Shown in pieces: positions 7,411 through 13,112 of a stretch of 13,112 nt of DNA (positions are counted from its first letter, which is position 1; every line of letters starts with the position of its first letter). Position numbers and translations under genes: made by a program. The notes beneath the pieces were generated by a model. The model saw only the letters and a list, made by a program, of their open reading frames with translations, was not told where the DNA came from and did no database searches. Origin of the DNA: Pseudomonadota bacterium (lineage in GTDB: Bacteria; Pseudomonadota; Gammaproteobacteria; Burkholderiales; Burkholderiaceae_B); the NCBI GenBank assembly GCA_023427945.1, contig JAEYZR010000351.1, forward strand, positions 1 through 13,112, read 5' to 3'.

Positions 7411-7485
7411 CGCTCAGTAGACCGTATTGTTTACGCAACCCATTGATTCAAATGGGCTAACCTGTCCACCAAGCGCTACTGAGCG
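7411..7485. repeat. 10-bp inverted repeat and nested hairpin in the probable attachment region
   Basis: CGCTCAGTAG (7411-7420) and CTACTGAGCG (7476-7485) are perfect inverted copies 55 bases apart. Between them CCCATT (7439-7444) and AATGGG (7451-7456) form a 6-bp stem with a 6-base loop. The right copy is also part of a small stem, GCGCT (7473-7477) with AGCGC (7482-7486). The block lies between integrase start and ychF stop, where the island-chromosome junction is expected. The exact core cannot be set without the other end. Confidence 0.4.
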
Positions 7486-7508
7486 CCACCGAGATCCAGC
7501 AAAAATCG

Positions 7509-8600
7509 TCAGACGTTGAACAGGAAGTTCATCACGTCCCCATCCTGCACGATATATTCCTTGCCTTCGGCCCGCATCTTTCCGGCTTCCTTCGCACCCT
7601 GCTCGCCCTTGAACTGGATGAAGTCGTCATAGGCGATGGTTTGTGCGCGGATGAAACCCCGCTCGAAGTCGGTGTGGATCACACCCGCGGCCTGGGGACC
7701 CGTTGCGCCAATCGGCACGGTCCAGGCGCGCACTTCCTTCACCCCGGCGGTGAAGTAGGTCTGCAGACCAAGCAGCTTGAATGCGCCGCGGATCAGACGG
7801 TCCAGGCCGGGCTCCTCCATGCCCATGTCCGCCAGGAAGGCCTGGCGATCTTCGTCGGAGAGGTCGACGATCTCGGATTCGATCGAGGCGCAGATTGCCA
7901 CGACCGGCGCGTTGCGGGCCTTGGCGAATTCGGTCAGGCGGTCGAGCATGGGGTTGTCAGTGAAACCGGTGTCGCTGACGTTGCCGACGTACATGGCGGG
8001 CTTGGCCGTGATGAAGCAGAGTTGGGCGATGTCGGCGAACTCTTCGCGGCTGAGGTCCAGCGTGCGCAAGGGCTTGGCTTCGTTCAGGTGCACCAGGCAT
8101 TTTTCCAGTACGGCGACCAGGCGCTGGGCGTCCTTGTCGCCCGAGCGTGCCGTCTTGTTGTGGCGGTGCAGCGCTTTTTCTGCGGTCTGCAAATCGGCCA
8201 GGGCGAGTTCGGTTTCGATCACTTCGATATCGGAAATCGGATCGACCTTGCCTGCGACGTGCACGACGTTGTCATCTTCGAAGCAGCGCACGACGTTGAC
8301 GATGGCGTCGGTTTCACGAATGTGGGCCAGGAACTGGTTGCCCAGGCCTTCGCCTTTGCTCGCTCCGGCAACCAGGCCGGCGATGTCCACGAACTCGACT
8401 GTGGCGGGCAGGACGCGTTCGGGCTTGACGATCTCGGCCAGCTTGAGCAGGCGGGGATCGGGCACTTCCACGACGCCGACGTTGGGCTCGATGGTGCAGA
8501 ACGGATAGTTTTCGGCCGCAATGCCGGCGCGCGTGAGCGCATTGAAGAGGGTCGATTTGCCGACATTAGGCAAGCCGACGATGCCACATTGCAGTGCCAT
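7509..8600 (-). CDS. ychF: YchF/OLA1-type redox-regulated ATPase
   Basis: This 363-residue Obg-related P-loop protein has the same length as E. coli YchF as I recall it. G1 is GLPNVGKST (9-17), the DIAGL switch is at 72-76, and VNVVRCF is at 101-107. The coiled-coil part follows in the middle, and a C-terminal TGS domain (about 278-362) ends in EYIVQDGDVMNFLFNV. The family binds ribosomes, prefers ATP over GTP and is linked to oxidative-stress responses in the cytosol. ATG 8598-8600 is preceded by AAGGA five bases upstream. A promoter-like pair lies about 85-110 bases upstream. It is the last core gene before the island, and its C-terminus is complete, so insertion did not truncate it. I see no T-tailed terminator after its stop. 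Confidence 0.97.
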   Translation of the reverse strand: MALQCGIVGLPNVGKSTLFNALTRAGIAAENYPFCTIEPNVGVVEVPDPRLLKLAEIVKPERVLPATVEFVDIAGLVAGASKGEGLGNQFLAHIRETDAIVNVVRCFEDDNVVHVAGKVDPISDIEVIETELALADLQTAEKALHRHNKTARSGDKDAQRLVAVLEKCLVHLNEAKPLRTLDLSREEFADIAQLCFITAKPAMYVGNVSDTGFTDNPMLDRLTEFAKARNAPVVAICASIESEIVDLSDEDRQAFLADMGMEEPGLDRLIRGAFKLLGLQTYFTAGVKEVRAWTVPIGATGPQAAGVIHTDFERGFIRAQTIAYDDFIQFKGEQGAKEAGKMRAEGKEYIVQDGDVMNFLFNV

Positions 8601-8683
8601 GAAATTCCTTAAGGTATAGCGGACTGTTGGGCGTGGCGGATCACCCGGGGATGGGGCCGCCGCGCAAGTCGCGGAAAACGTCG

Positions 8684-8712
8684 ATTGTAGCCTCCCCTAC
8701 GCCCGGACTCCA
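8684..8712 (-). promoter_or_regulatory. Candidate sigma-70 promoter for ychF
   Basis: On the minus strand TACAAT (8684-8689, 5 of 6 to TATAAT) lies 17 bases after TGGAGT (8707-8712, 3 of 6 to TTGACA). It sits in the 133-base gap between the CPBP gene stop and ychF, leaving a leader of about 75 bases. The -10 is good and the -35 poor. Confidence 0.45.
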
Positions 8713-8733
8713 CCGGGCGGGAGTGGGCGACCC

Positions 8734-9522
8734 TCACTGGGCCAGCTTGGCGGCCTCGGGCGCATAGGTGACGATCAGCCACACCAGCAGCAAGGGCCCC
8801 GCATTGAACAGTGCATGCAGGGCAACGGCGGCGCCGATGCCTCGGCGCATGCGCATCCAGCCCAGCACCAGCCCGGTCAGATACTGAGGCAGCACCAGTG
8901 CGGGCATGAGCCACCAAGGCATGGCGCCCAGGTTGAAGTTGTTCAGGTGCATGCCTGCAAAACCGAGCGCAGACAGATGAAAGGCCCATCCGAAACGCTG
9001 GCTGTAGTCGCGGCGCCAGTGAGTATCGCCCATGTAGGGGCGTGCGCGCAGCACACTGCGCCATGCCACGAAGATGCCCAGGACGAGCAGGCCTATGGTC
9101 CAGCCTTGGGGCCCCATGATCACGACGAACAGCATGAGCGGCACGAACCACAAGGCCTGCACCGGCCTGCGCAGCCCGTAGCGAAACGCAAGTTCTTCGA
9201 CCAGAGGCGCCCACAGCAAGGCGGTGAGCCACGGCAGGTTGTGCAGGTCCATGCGATGCGCGCTGCCGCCGGCACTGGCTGCAGTGACAGCCAGGGGGCC
9301 GGTCACGAACAGATTGATGACCCAGAGCGCCAGCGCCCACTGGAACAGGCGCTTGAAGCTGATGCCTGCGCACCAGTCGGCCTGCCAACCATCGATCGGG
9401 ATGGCGCCGGAGACTCGACCGGCCAGGCGACCCGACGGCGTGGGACGGCGCAGGAAACGCACGAAATCGCGCATCTCGTGCAGGAATGGCAGGCGGCTAC
9501 GGACAGCAGTGACGATGGGCAT
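8734..9522 (-). CDS. CPBP-family intramembrane metalloprotease (CAAX-protease-like)
   Basis: This 262-residue membrane protein has the three CPBP (Abi, Rce1-like) motifs: E109-E110 with R114 (LVEELAFR), F188xxxH192 (FAGMH) and H236xxxN240 (HALFN), the residues expected to form the metal site within the membrane. Hydrophobic segments lie at about 58-82, 97-112, 122-155, 178-190, 203-222 and 228-252. The first ~50 residues are polar and probably cytosolic. No substrate can be named, and bacterial relatives range from peptide maturation to uncharacterised roles. It starts 26 bases after the pth stop and is probably cotranscribed with it. The ribosome site before ATG 9522 is weak, so the downstream ATG at residue 17 is an alternative start. 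Confidence 0.88.
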   Translation of the reverse strand: MPIVTAVRSRLPFLHEMRDFVRFLRRPTPSGRLAGRVSGAIPIDGWQADWCAGISFKRLFQWALALWVINLFVTGPLAVTAASAGGSAHRMDLHNLPWLTALLWAPLVEELAFRYGLRRPVQALWFVPLMLFVVIMGPQGWTIGLLVLGIFVAWRSVLRARPYMGDTHWRRDYSQRFGWAFHLSALGFAGMHLNNFNLGAMPWWLMPALVLPQYLTGLVLGWMRMRRGIGAAVALHALFNAGPLLLVWLIVTYAPEAAKLAQ

Positions 9523-9548
9523 GAAGAGATCTTAACGGCGATTGGACG

Positions 9549-10136
9549 TCAGGCCTCTTGCAACTGGCGCGCCGCCAGAGTGAAATCGCCCGCGATCATG
9601 GTGGACACCGCCACGCGGCTGCGGGTGATGACGCGATCGATGCCGTCCTGTTCCTCGCGTCGGGGGGCATGCAGGACAAAATCGGCAACGGGTTGCGCCA
9701 GATTCAAGGTGCGGGGGTGGCCGATGCCCACGCGCAACCGCCAGAAGTCTGGTGTTCCCAGGACGGCGTTGATGTCTTTCAGGCCGTTGTGCCCGGCGTT
9801 GCCGCCGCCCTGCTTGAGTTTGACCTGACCGGGCAGGAGATCGAGTTCGTCGTGCAGCACCAGGATCTGGGCGGGCGTGAACTTGAAGAATCGGGCCACC
9901 GCGCCTACGGCCAGGCCGGAGCGGTTCATGTAGGTGTTGGGCTTGAGCAGGACGACGTTCTCACCATCCACACGCGCGCGGGCGACCCAACCGGAGAACG
10001 CTTTTTCCAGGGTGAAGGTGCCGCGCAGATCGTCGGCAATATGGTCTGCCAGCCAGAAGCCGGCATTGTGCCGCGTGGTTTCGTATTGGGGGCCGGGATT
10101 GCCCAGCCCGACGATCAGACGGATAGGTGTCGTCAT
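9549..10136 (-). CDS. pth: Peptidyl-tRNA hydrolase
   Basis: This enzyme cleaves peptidyl-tRNA released from stalled ribosomes, recycling tRNA in the cytosol. With the start at ATG 10136 it has 195 residues, normal for bacterial Pth. The family residues are present: N13 (GLGNPG), catalytic H23 (TRHNAGF), N71 (KPNTYMN), D96 (LHDELDL) and N117 (GGNAGHNGLK). A longer frame from GTG 10169 would add 11 residues but would start within the hairpin of the rplY terminator, so it is rejected. A GAGG lies 12 bases before the chosen ATG, a rather long spacing. It sits between rplY and a CPBP protease gene. The upstream terminator implies either read-through or a local promoter that I could not identify. 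Confidence 0.96.
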   Translation of the reverse strand: MTTPIRLIVGLGNPGPQYETTRHNAGFWLADHIADDLRGTFTLEKAFSGWVARARVDGENVVLLKPNTYMNRSGLAVGAVARFFKFTPAQILVLHDELDLLPGQVKLKQGGGNAGHNGLKDINAVLGTPDFWRLRVGIGHPRTLNLAQPVADFVLHAPRREEQDGIDRVITRSRVAVSTMIAGDFTLAARQLQEA

Positions 10137-10155
10137 GGGTGAATTCTGCCTCAAT

Positions 10156-10195
10156 AAAAAACCCTGCACGCGGCAGCCAGGGCGCCGGGCAGGGT
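10156..10195 (-). terminator. Rho-independent terminator after rplY
   Basis: Read leftward, ACCCTGC (10195-10189) pairs with GCAGGGT (10167-10161), a perfect 7-bp stem with a GC-rich 21-base loop that can fold further, followed by a run of T ending at 10156. It lies 46 bases after the rplY stop and just before the pth ATG, in the pth leader. Confidence 0.75.
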
Positions 10196-10241
10196 CGATC
10201 GGATGACGTCATGCGCGGGTCGCGCGCACGTGACGTCGGCC

Positions 10242-10856
10242 TTAGGCTTCGGGTGCGGCTTTTTCGCCAGCTGCGTCATCACCCTCGTCCACTTCGGAAG
10301 GTGCGGAAGCCGTTGCCAGGACCAGGTCGCTTTCACCGCCGTGTGCAACAACGGTCACGCCGTTGGGCAACTTGATATCCGACAGATGCACGGGCGTGCC
10401 GACAATCAGGCCACCCAGATCGACTTCGATGAACTGGGGCAGGTTCTTGGGCAGGCACGATACTTCGAGCTCGGTCACCAGGTGGTTGACGATGGCGCTG
10501 TTCAGCTTGACAGCGGGCGAGGACTCTTCGTTGATGAAGTGCAGGGGCACCTTGGTGTGCAGCGCCTGGTTGGCAGCAACACGCTGGAAGTCCACGTGCA
10601 GAACTTGTTGCTTGTAGGCGTGCCATTGCACCGAACGCAGCAAAACCTGCTGACCCTTGCCATCGATTTCCAGGTCGAGAATCGACGAGTGGAATTGCTC
10701 TTTGCGCAGAGCGTGATAGATGTCGTTGTGGTCGAGCTCGATGTTTTGCGGCGTTGCGTCGCCGCCATAAACGATGGCGGGCACGCGGCCAGCGTGGCGC
10801 AGGCGGCGGCTCGCACTCGATCCCTGAACGCTACGCGAAGTGGCGGAAAATTTCAT
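10242..10856 (-). CDS. rplY: 50S ribosomal protein L25, long (CTC/TL5-type) form
   Basis: L25 binds 5S rRNA in the large ribosomal subunit. The 204-residue product from ATG 10856 has the N-terminal L25 domain (about 1-90, with SASRRLRHAGRVPAIVYGG and LLRSVQWHAYKQQVLHVDF-like blocks) and the additional TL5 beta-domain (about 95-180), ending in an acidic Ala/Glu-rich tail. The start is fixed by GGAG six bases upstream (10863-10866). A longer frame from TTG 10868 would begin on that ribosome site and is rejected. It follows prs by 128 bases with no terminator between, so prs-rplY cotranscription is likely, and it is followed by a clear terminator. The long form is usual in proteobacteria outside the enterics. 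Confidence 0.96.
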   Translation of the reverse strand: MKFSATSRSVQGSSASRRLRHAGRVPAIVYGGDATPQNIELDHNDIYHALRKEQFHSSILDLEIDGKGQQVLLRSVQWHAYKQQVLHVDFQRVAANQALHTKVPLHFINEESSPAVKLNSAIVNHLVTELEVSCLPKNLPQFIEVDLGGLIVGTPVHLSDIKLPNGVTVVAHGGESDLVLATASAPSEVDEGDDAAGEKAAPEA

Positions 10857-10873
10857 GGAAAACTCCAAAGCGT

Positions 10874-10890
10874 GGGTGGACGGGCCACCC
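10874..10890 (-). other. Small hairpin in the rplY leader
   Basis: GGGTGG (10874-10879) and CCACCC (10885-10890) form a 6-bp stem with a 5-base loop, seven bases before the GGAG ribosome site. There is no T run after it, so it is not a terminator. It could tune rplY translation or be a chance structure. Confidence 0.3.
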
Positions 10891-10984
10891 GGTTATCAGA
10901 CGCAGTGCACGAGATTGCACACTGCGGCTTTCGTTCTCCGCCGCGACCAGCGGAGGACAAAATCTGGGGGTGTGGATGTGAAGA

Positions 10985-11935
10985 TCAGTCCACGAACAAC
11001 GAGCTGACCGATTCGGCATTCGAAATGCGCAGAATGGTCTCGCCCAACAAACCGGCACACGACAGCTGGCGGATCTTGCCGCAGGCTTGTGCGTCGGCGT
11101 CCAGGGGGATCGTGTCGGTCACCACGAGCTCGTCGAGTTCGGAGGTGGCGATGCGCTCGACCGCTCCGCCGGACAGGACGGGATGGGTGCAATAAGCATA
11201 GACGTTCTTGGCGCCGCGCTCTTTCAGGGCAACGGCTGCCTTGCACAGCGTACCGGCGGTATCGACCATGTCGTCCATGATGACGCAGGTACGACCATCG
11301 ACTTCACCGATGATGTTCATGACTTCGGACACGTTGGCACGCGGGCGACGCTTGTCGATGATGGCCAGTTCCGCTTCCAGCGGTTTGGCCAGAGCACGTG
11401 CGCGGACCACGCCGCCGATGTCGGGCGAGACGACCACGAGATCGTCGAAGTTGCGGCGGCCGATGTCGCTGAGCAGAATCGATCCGGCGTAGATGTTGTC
11501 TACCGGAATGTCGAAAAAGCCCTGGATCTGGTCGGCATGCAGGTCCATCGTGAGCACACGATCGACACCTGCAACCTGCAGCATGTTGGCCACGACCTTG
11601 GCCGAGATCGACACACGCGCCGAACGCGGGCGGCGATCCTGGCGGGCATAGCCGAAATAGGGAATGGCAGCGGTGATGCGGCCGGCCGAGGCGCGGCGCA
11701 GTGCGTCGACCATCACCATGATTTCCATGAGATTGTCGTTGGTAGGCGCACAGGTGGGCTGCAGCACGAAGACGTCCTTGCCGCGCACGTTCTCGTTGAT
11801 CTCGACCATGACTTCGCCGTCGGAGAAACGACCCACGGTCATCTTGCCCAGAGACATGTCAAGATGATTGACCACGTCGACCGCCAACCGGGTGTTGGCG
11901 GTACCGGTGAAAATCATGAAGCTATCGTTAGGCAT
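10985..11935 (-). CDS. prs: Ribose-phosphate pyrophosphokinase (PRPP synthetase)
   Basis: This enzyme makes PRPP from ribose 5-phosphate and ATP for purine, pyrimidine, histidine, tryptophan and NAD synthesis. The 316-residue protein is class I size. It shows the ATP/flexible-loop region YFGYARQDRRPR (93-104), the catalytic-region H133 (TMDLHADQIQGFF), DKRRPR (194-199) and the PRPP-binding loop DDMVDTAGT (221-229). ATG 11935 gives the start MPNDSFMIFTGTANTRLA, nearly the same as the Alcaligenaceae Prs I recall. The ribosome site is weak (no AGGAGG-like stretch), and ATG at residue 7 is a less likely alternative. A strong hairpin terminator precedes it, so it needs its own promoter in about 11936-12020. 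I saw only weak candidates. Confidence 0.97.
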   Translation of the reverse strand: MPNDSFMIFTGTANTRLAVDVVNHLDMSLGKMTVGRFSDGEVMVEINENVRGKDVFVLQPTCAPTNDNLMEIMVMVDALRRASAGRITAAIPYFGYARQDRRPRSARVSISAKVVANMLQVAGVDRVLTMDLHADQIQGFFDIPVDNIYAGSILLSDIGRRNFDDLVVVSPDIGGVVRARALAKPLEAELAIIDKRRPRANVSEVMNIIGEVDGRTCVIMDDMVDTAGTLCKAAVALKERGAKNVYAYCTHPVLSGGAVERIATSELDELVVTDTIPLDADAQACGKIRQLSCAGLLGETILRISNAESVSSLFVD

Positions 11936-12020
11936 GATAGAGAGCAGAATTTAGATACTGGCAAGTCGCCAGAGTACGGAAGAACGCGCGTAGCGCGACG
12001 ATAAAACAGAGACAACAATA

Positions 12021-12075
12021 AAAAAGCTGCTGAACCGCGGGCCGGTGGTAAGACTGGCAGGTTCAACAGCTTTTT
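12021..12075 (-). terminator. Strong terminator after ispE/tRNA-Gln, possibly bidirectional
   Basis: AAAAAGCTGCTGAACC (12021-12036) and GGTTCAACAGCTTTTT (12060-12075) form a 16-bp stem with one wobble or mismatch position and a 23-base GC-rich loop. Read leftward the stem ends in a T run (about 12016-12025 region), as for an intrinsic terminator. The A/T runs on both sides would also allow rightward function. It lies 13 bases after the tRNA 3' end and separates that unit from prs. Confidence 0.8.
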
Positions 12076-12087
12076 ATGAATTCAGGG

Positions 12088-12161
12088 CTGGGGAGGAAGG
12101 ATTCGAACCTTCGCATGCTGGAATCAAAATCCAGTGCCTTAACCAACTTGGCGACTCCCCA
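12088..12161 (-). tRNA. tRNA-Gln (anticodon TTG)
   Basis: This 74-base cloverleaf on the minus strand has acceptor TGGGGAG paired with CTCCCCA and discriminator G at 12088. The D-arm region is GCCAAGTTGGTTAAGGC. The anticodon stem CTGGA/TCCAG carries loop TTTTGAT with anticodon TTG at 12127-12125. The T arm is GAAGG-TTCGAAT-CCTTC. CCA is not encoded (CCC follows). It begins one base after the ispE stop codon, so it is probably cut out of an ispE transcript. Confidence 0.97.
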
Positions 12162-12162
12162 A

Positions 12163-13112
12163 CTAATTAGCGATCCAGTTCAACAGTGGGTGTTCCGGGA
12201 GGCCAGGACATGCCTGAACAAGTCGAAAACCCTTTGCGTCACTTTCACTGCCGACCTGCATTGTAGCGTGTATATCACGTACAACTTCCTGCTTGATCTG
12301 TACTGCCTGCATCATGTCGCGGCATTGCACAAACACACATGCGCCAGAGCCCGACATTCTGACAACCGGCACGAAGGACGCTTCGACATTGCTGCCTGCA
12401 CCAACTTCCTGCCGACCTTCTTCCGCTTCACCTGCGTGCTGCACATCACCTGTCGCAAGCACCGCACTCACGCTACGTTCGAGAACCCTGATCGCGGTGC
12501 GAATTTCCGGATACAACCGGCTAGCCACACTTTCCAGATCGTTTCTGCCAAACGCTGCAGATGGGTGAGTAAGGAAGTCCGTTATTCTGATCGAATTTGA
12601 ATCGCGTGTCAAATCTTCTGCGCGAAAAATTTCCTGCGTGGGCACACTCGCGTGTGGCTGGGCCACGACAAAAGCGCGCGCGGGCACCTCGACTGCGGTC
12701 AATTTTTCGCCGACGCCTTCGGCAAAAGCGGTCTGACCGAAAATAAACACGGGAACATCTGCCCCAAGTGTCAGGCCGATGTCCATGAGCGCCTGGCGAC
12801 TCAGCCCGCAGCCCCACAGGCGGTTCAGCGCAATGAGCGTGGTAGCGGCATCGCTGGAGCCGCCGCCCAGCCCGCCGCCGGTGGGTATCCGCTTGATCAG
12901 CGTGATGTCGACACCGGCACTCACGCCCGCAGCCTGCTGCAGGGCACGAGCGGCGCGCAGCGTCAGGTCGTCCTGCTCAGCCACCCCGGGCACATCGACC
13001 GAACGGGAAATCCGGCCATCGGCGCGCCGGTCGAAATGCAGCGTGTCAGCCAGGTCTATGAACTGAAAAACCGACTGCAGCAGGTGGTAGCCATCTGCAC
13101 GCCGCCCCACGA
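12163..13112 (-). CDS. ispE: 4-diphosphocytidyl-2-C-methyl-D-erythritol kinase, N-terminus missing
   Basis: This is the ATP-dependent kinase of the non-mevalonate (MEP) isoprenoid pathway. The frame is open to the window end, and the first visible residues (GRRADGYHLLQSVFQFID) normally lie about 20 residues into the protein, so only the N-terminal substrate-site strand is missing. GHMP kinase motifs are present: PTGGGLGGGSSDA (76-88 of the visible part), GADVP with the catalytic aspartate (116-120) and the glycine-rich RMSGSGACVF (251-260). About 25-30 residues rich in Gly/Glu/Ala (about 219-246) just before that last motif look like an insertion compared with the relatives I recall. The stop (TAG, 12163-12165) is one base from tRNA-Gln. 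Apart from the cut it appears intact. Confidence 0.95.
   Translation of the reverse strand, partial: VGRRADGYHLLQSVFQFIDLADTLHFDRRADGRISRSVDVPGVAEQDDLTLRAARALQQAAGVSAGVDITLIKRIPTGGGLGGGSSDAATTLIALNRLWGCGLSRQALMDIGLTLGADVPVFIFGQTAFAEGVGEKLTAVEVPARAFVVAQPHASVPTQEIFRAEDLTRDSNSIRITDFLTHPSAAFGRNDLESVASRLYPEIRTAIRVLERSVSAVLATGDVQHAGEAEEGRQEVGAGSNVEASFVPVVRMSGSGACVFVQCRDMMQAVQIKQEVVRDIHATMQVGSESDAKGFRLVQACPGLPEHPLLNWIAN

Larger units (their letters stand above)
1..7485. mobile_element. Right end of an integrase-bearing genomic island carrying a probable defence operon
   Basis: The stretch from the left window edge to the ychF 3' flank has an intact tyrosine integrase next to a core gene and a compact operon of defence-type genes (Fic, SNF2 helicase, DUF4391, SIR2-like). 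The two left-hand lines I counted (121-180 and 541-600) hold 29 and 27 G/C of 60, against 36 of 60 in a ychF line (7921-7980), so base composition is lower at the far left. The integrase reads leftward, away from the core genes, as is usual when the attachment site lies between its start and the target. The left end and the second attachment site are outside the window, so the boundaries are inferred. The right boundary is somewhere in 7314-7508. Confidence 0.6.

Noticed and set aside
7439..7471. tRNA 3'-end-like sequence (TTCAAAT followed by CCA) near the integrase
   Set aside because: The T-stem does not pair in the right register and no acceptor or anticodon parts exist, so it is not a tRNA or tRNA fragment I can support.
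7641..8612. Plus-strand open frame of 323 codons opposite ychF
   Set aside because: It is an antisense shadow of a complete, well-conserved ychF, with His/Val/Gly/Asp-rich composition typical of such shadows.
10137..10169. Upstream GTG start for pth
   Set aside because: It lies within the rplY terminator hairpin. The internal ATG gives the normal Pth N-terminus and length.
10857..10868. Upstream TTG start for rplY
   Set aside because: It overlaps the GGAG ribosome site of the ATG at 10856, which gives the standard L25 N-terminus.
11087..12004. Plus-strand open frame of 305 codons opposite prs
   Set aside because: It is antisense to a complete prs and shows no family features.
1..13112. CRISPR array or insertion sequence
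   Set aside because: I saw no regularly spaced repeats with spacers, and no transposase or paired terminal repeats.

Overview
The window looks like a chromosomal segment of a betaproteobacterium in Burkholderiales, most likely the Alcaligenaceae (Bordetella/Achromobacter-like). The basis is the ispE - tRNA-Gln - prs - rplY - pth order, the close resemblance of the Prs and long-form L25 (CTC-type) proteins to those I recall from that family, and moderately high G+C on the right side. All supported genes are on the minus strand and are read right to left. No database search was possible, so family names come from motifs and recall.

Right part (about 7509-13112) is ordinary core genome. It holds ispE (isoprenoid precursors, cut by the window end), tRNA-Gln(TTG) one base after ispE, a strong hairpin terminator, prs (PRPP synthesis), rplY (ribosomal protein L25), another terminator, pth (peptidyl-tRNA hydrolase), a CPBP-type intramembrane protease and ychF (ribosome-associated ATPase). 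Most of these genes serve translation or precursor supply.

Left part (about 1-7480) looks like the right end of a genomic island that inserted downstream of ychF and continues beyond base 1. It starts with a P4-type tyrosine integrase with a full catalytic set. Its leader has three TACCCCC repeats and lies near a 10-bp inverted repeat, a plausible attachment region. After a 348-base intergenic region rich in AATGGGG/CCCCATT repeats comes a tight operon: a Fic-family enzyme with an N-terminal inhibitory motif and C-terminal winged helix, an 1101-residue SNF2-type helicase with a PLD-like N-terminus, a DUF4391 protein, and the N-terminal 229 codons of a SIR2-like (probable NADase) protein that runs off the window. 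The four genes are separated by 10 bases, a 4-base overlap and 19 bases.

The most interesting content is this fic - helicase - DUF4391 - SIR2 operon. Helicase sensing coupled to a SIR2 effector is a common anti-phage logic, but I do not recognise this exact set as a named defence system. The fic promoter region has an operator-like 12-bp inverted repeat overlapping the proposed -35 element, suggesting the whole operon is repressed until needed. The SIR2 reading frame is easily missed because it has no stop within the window.
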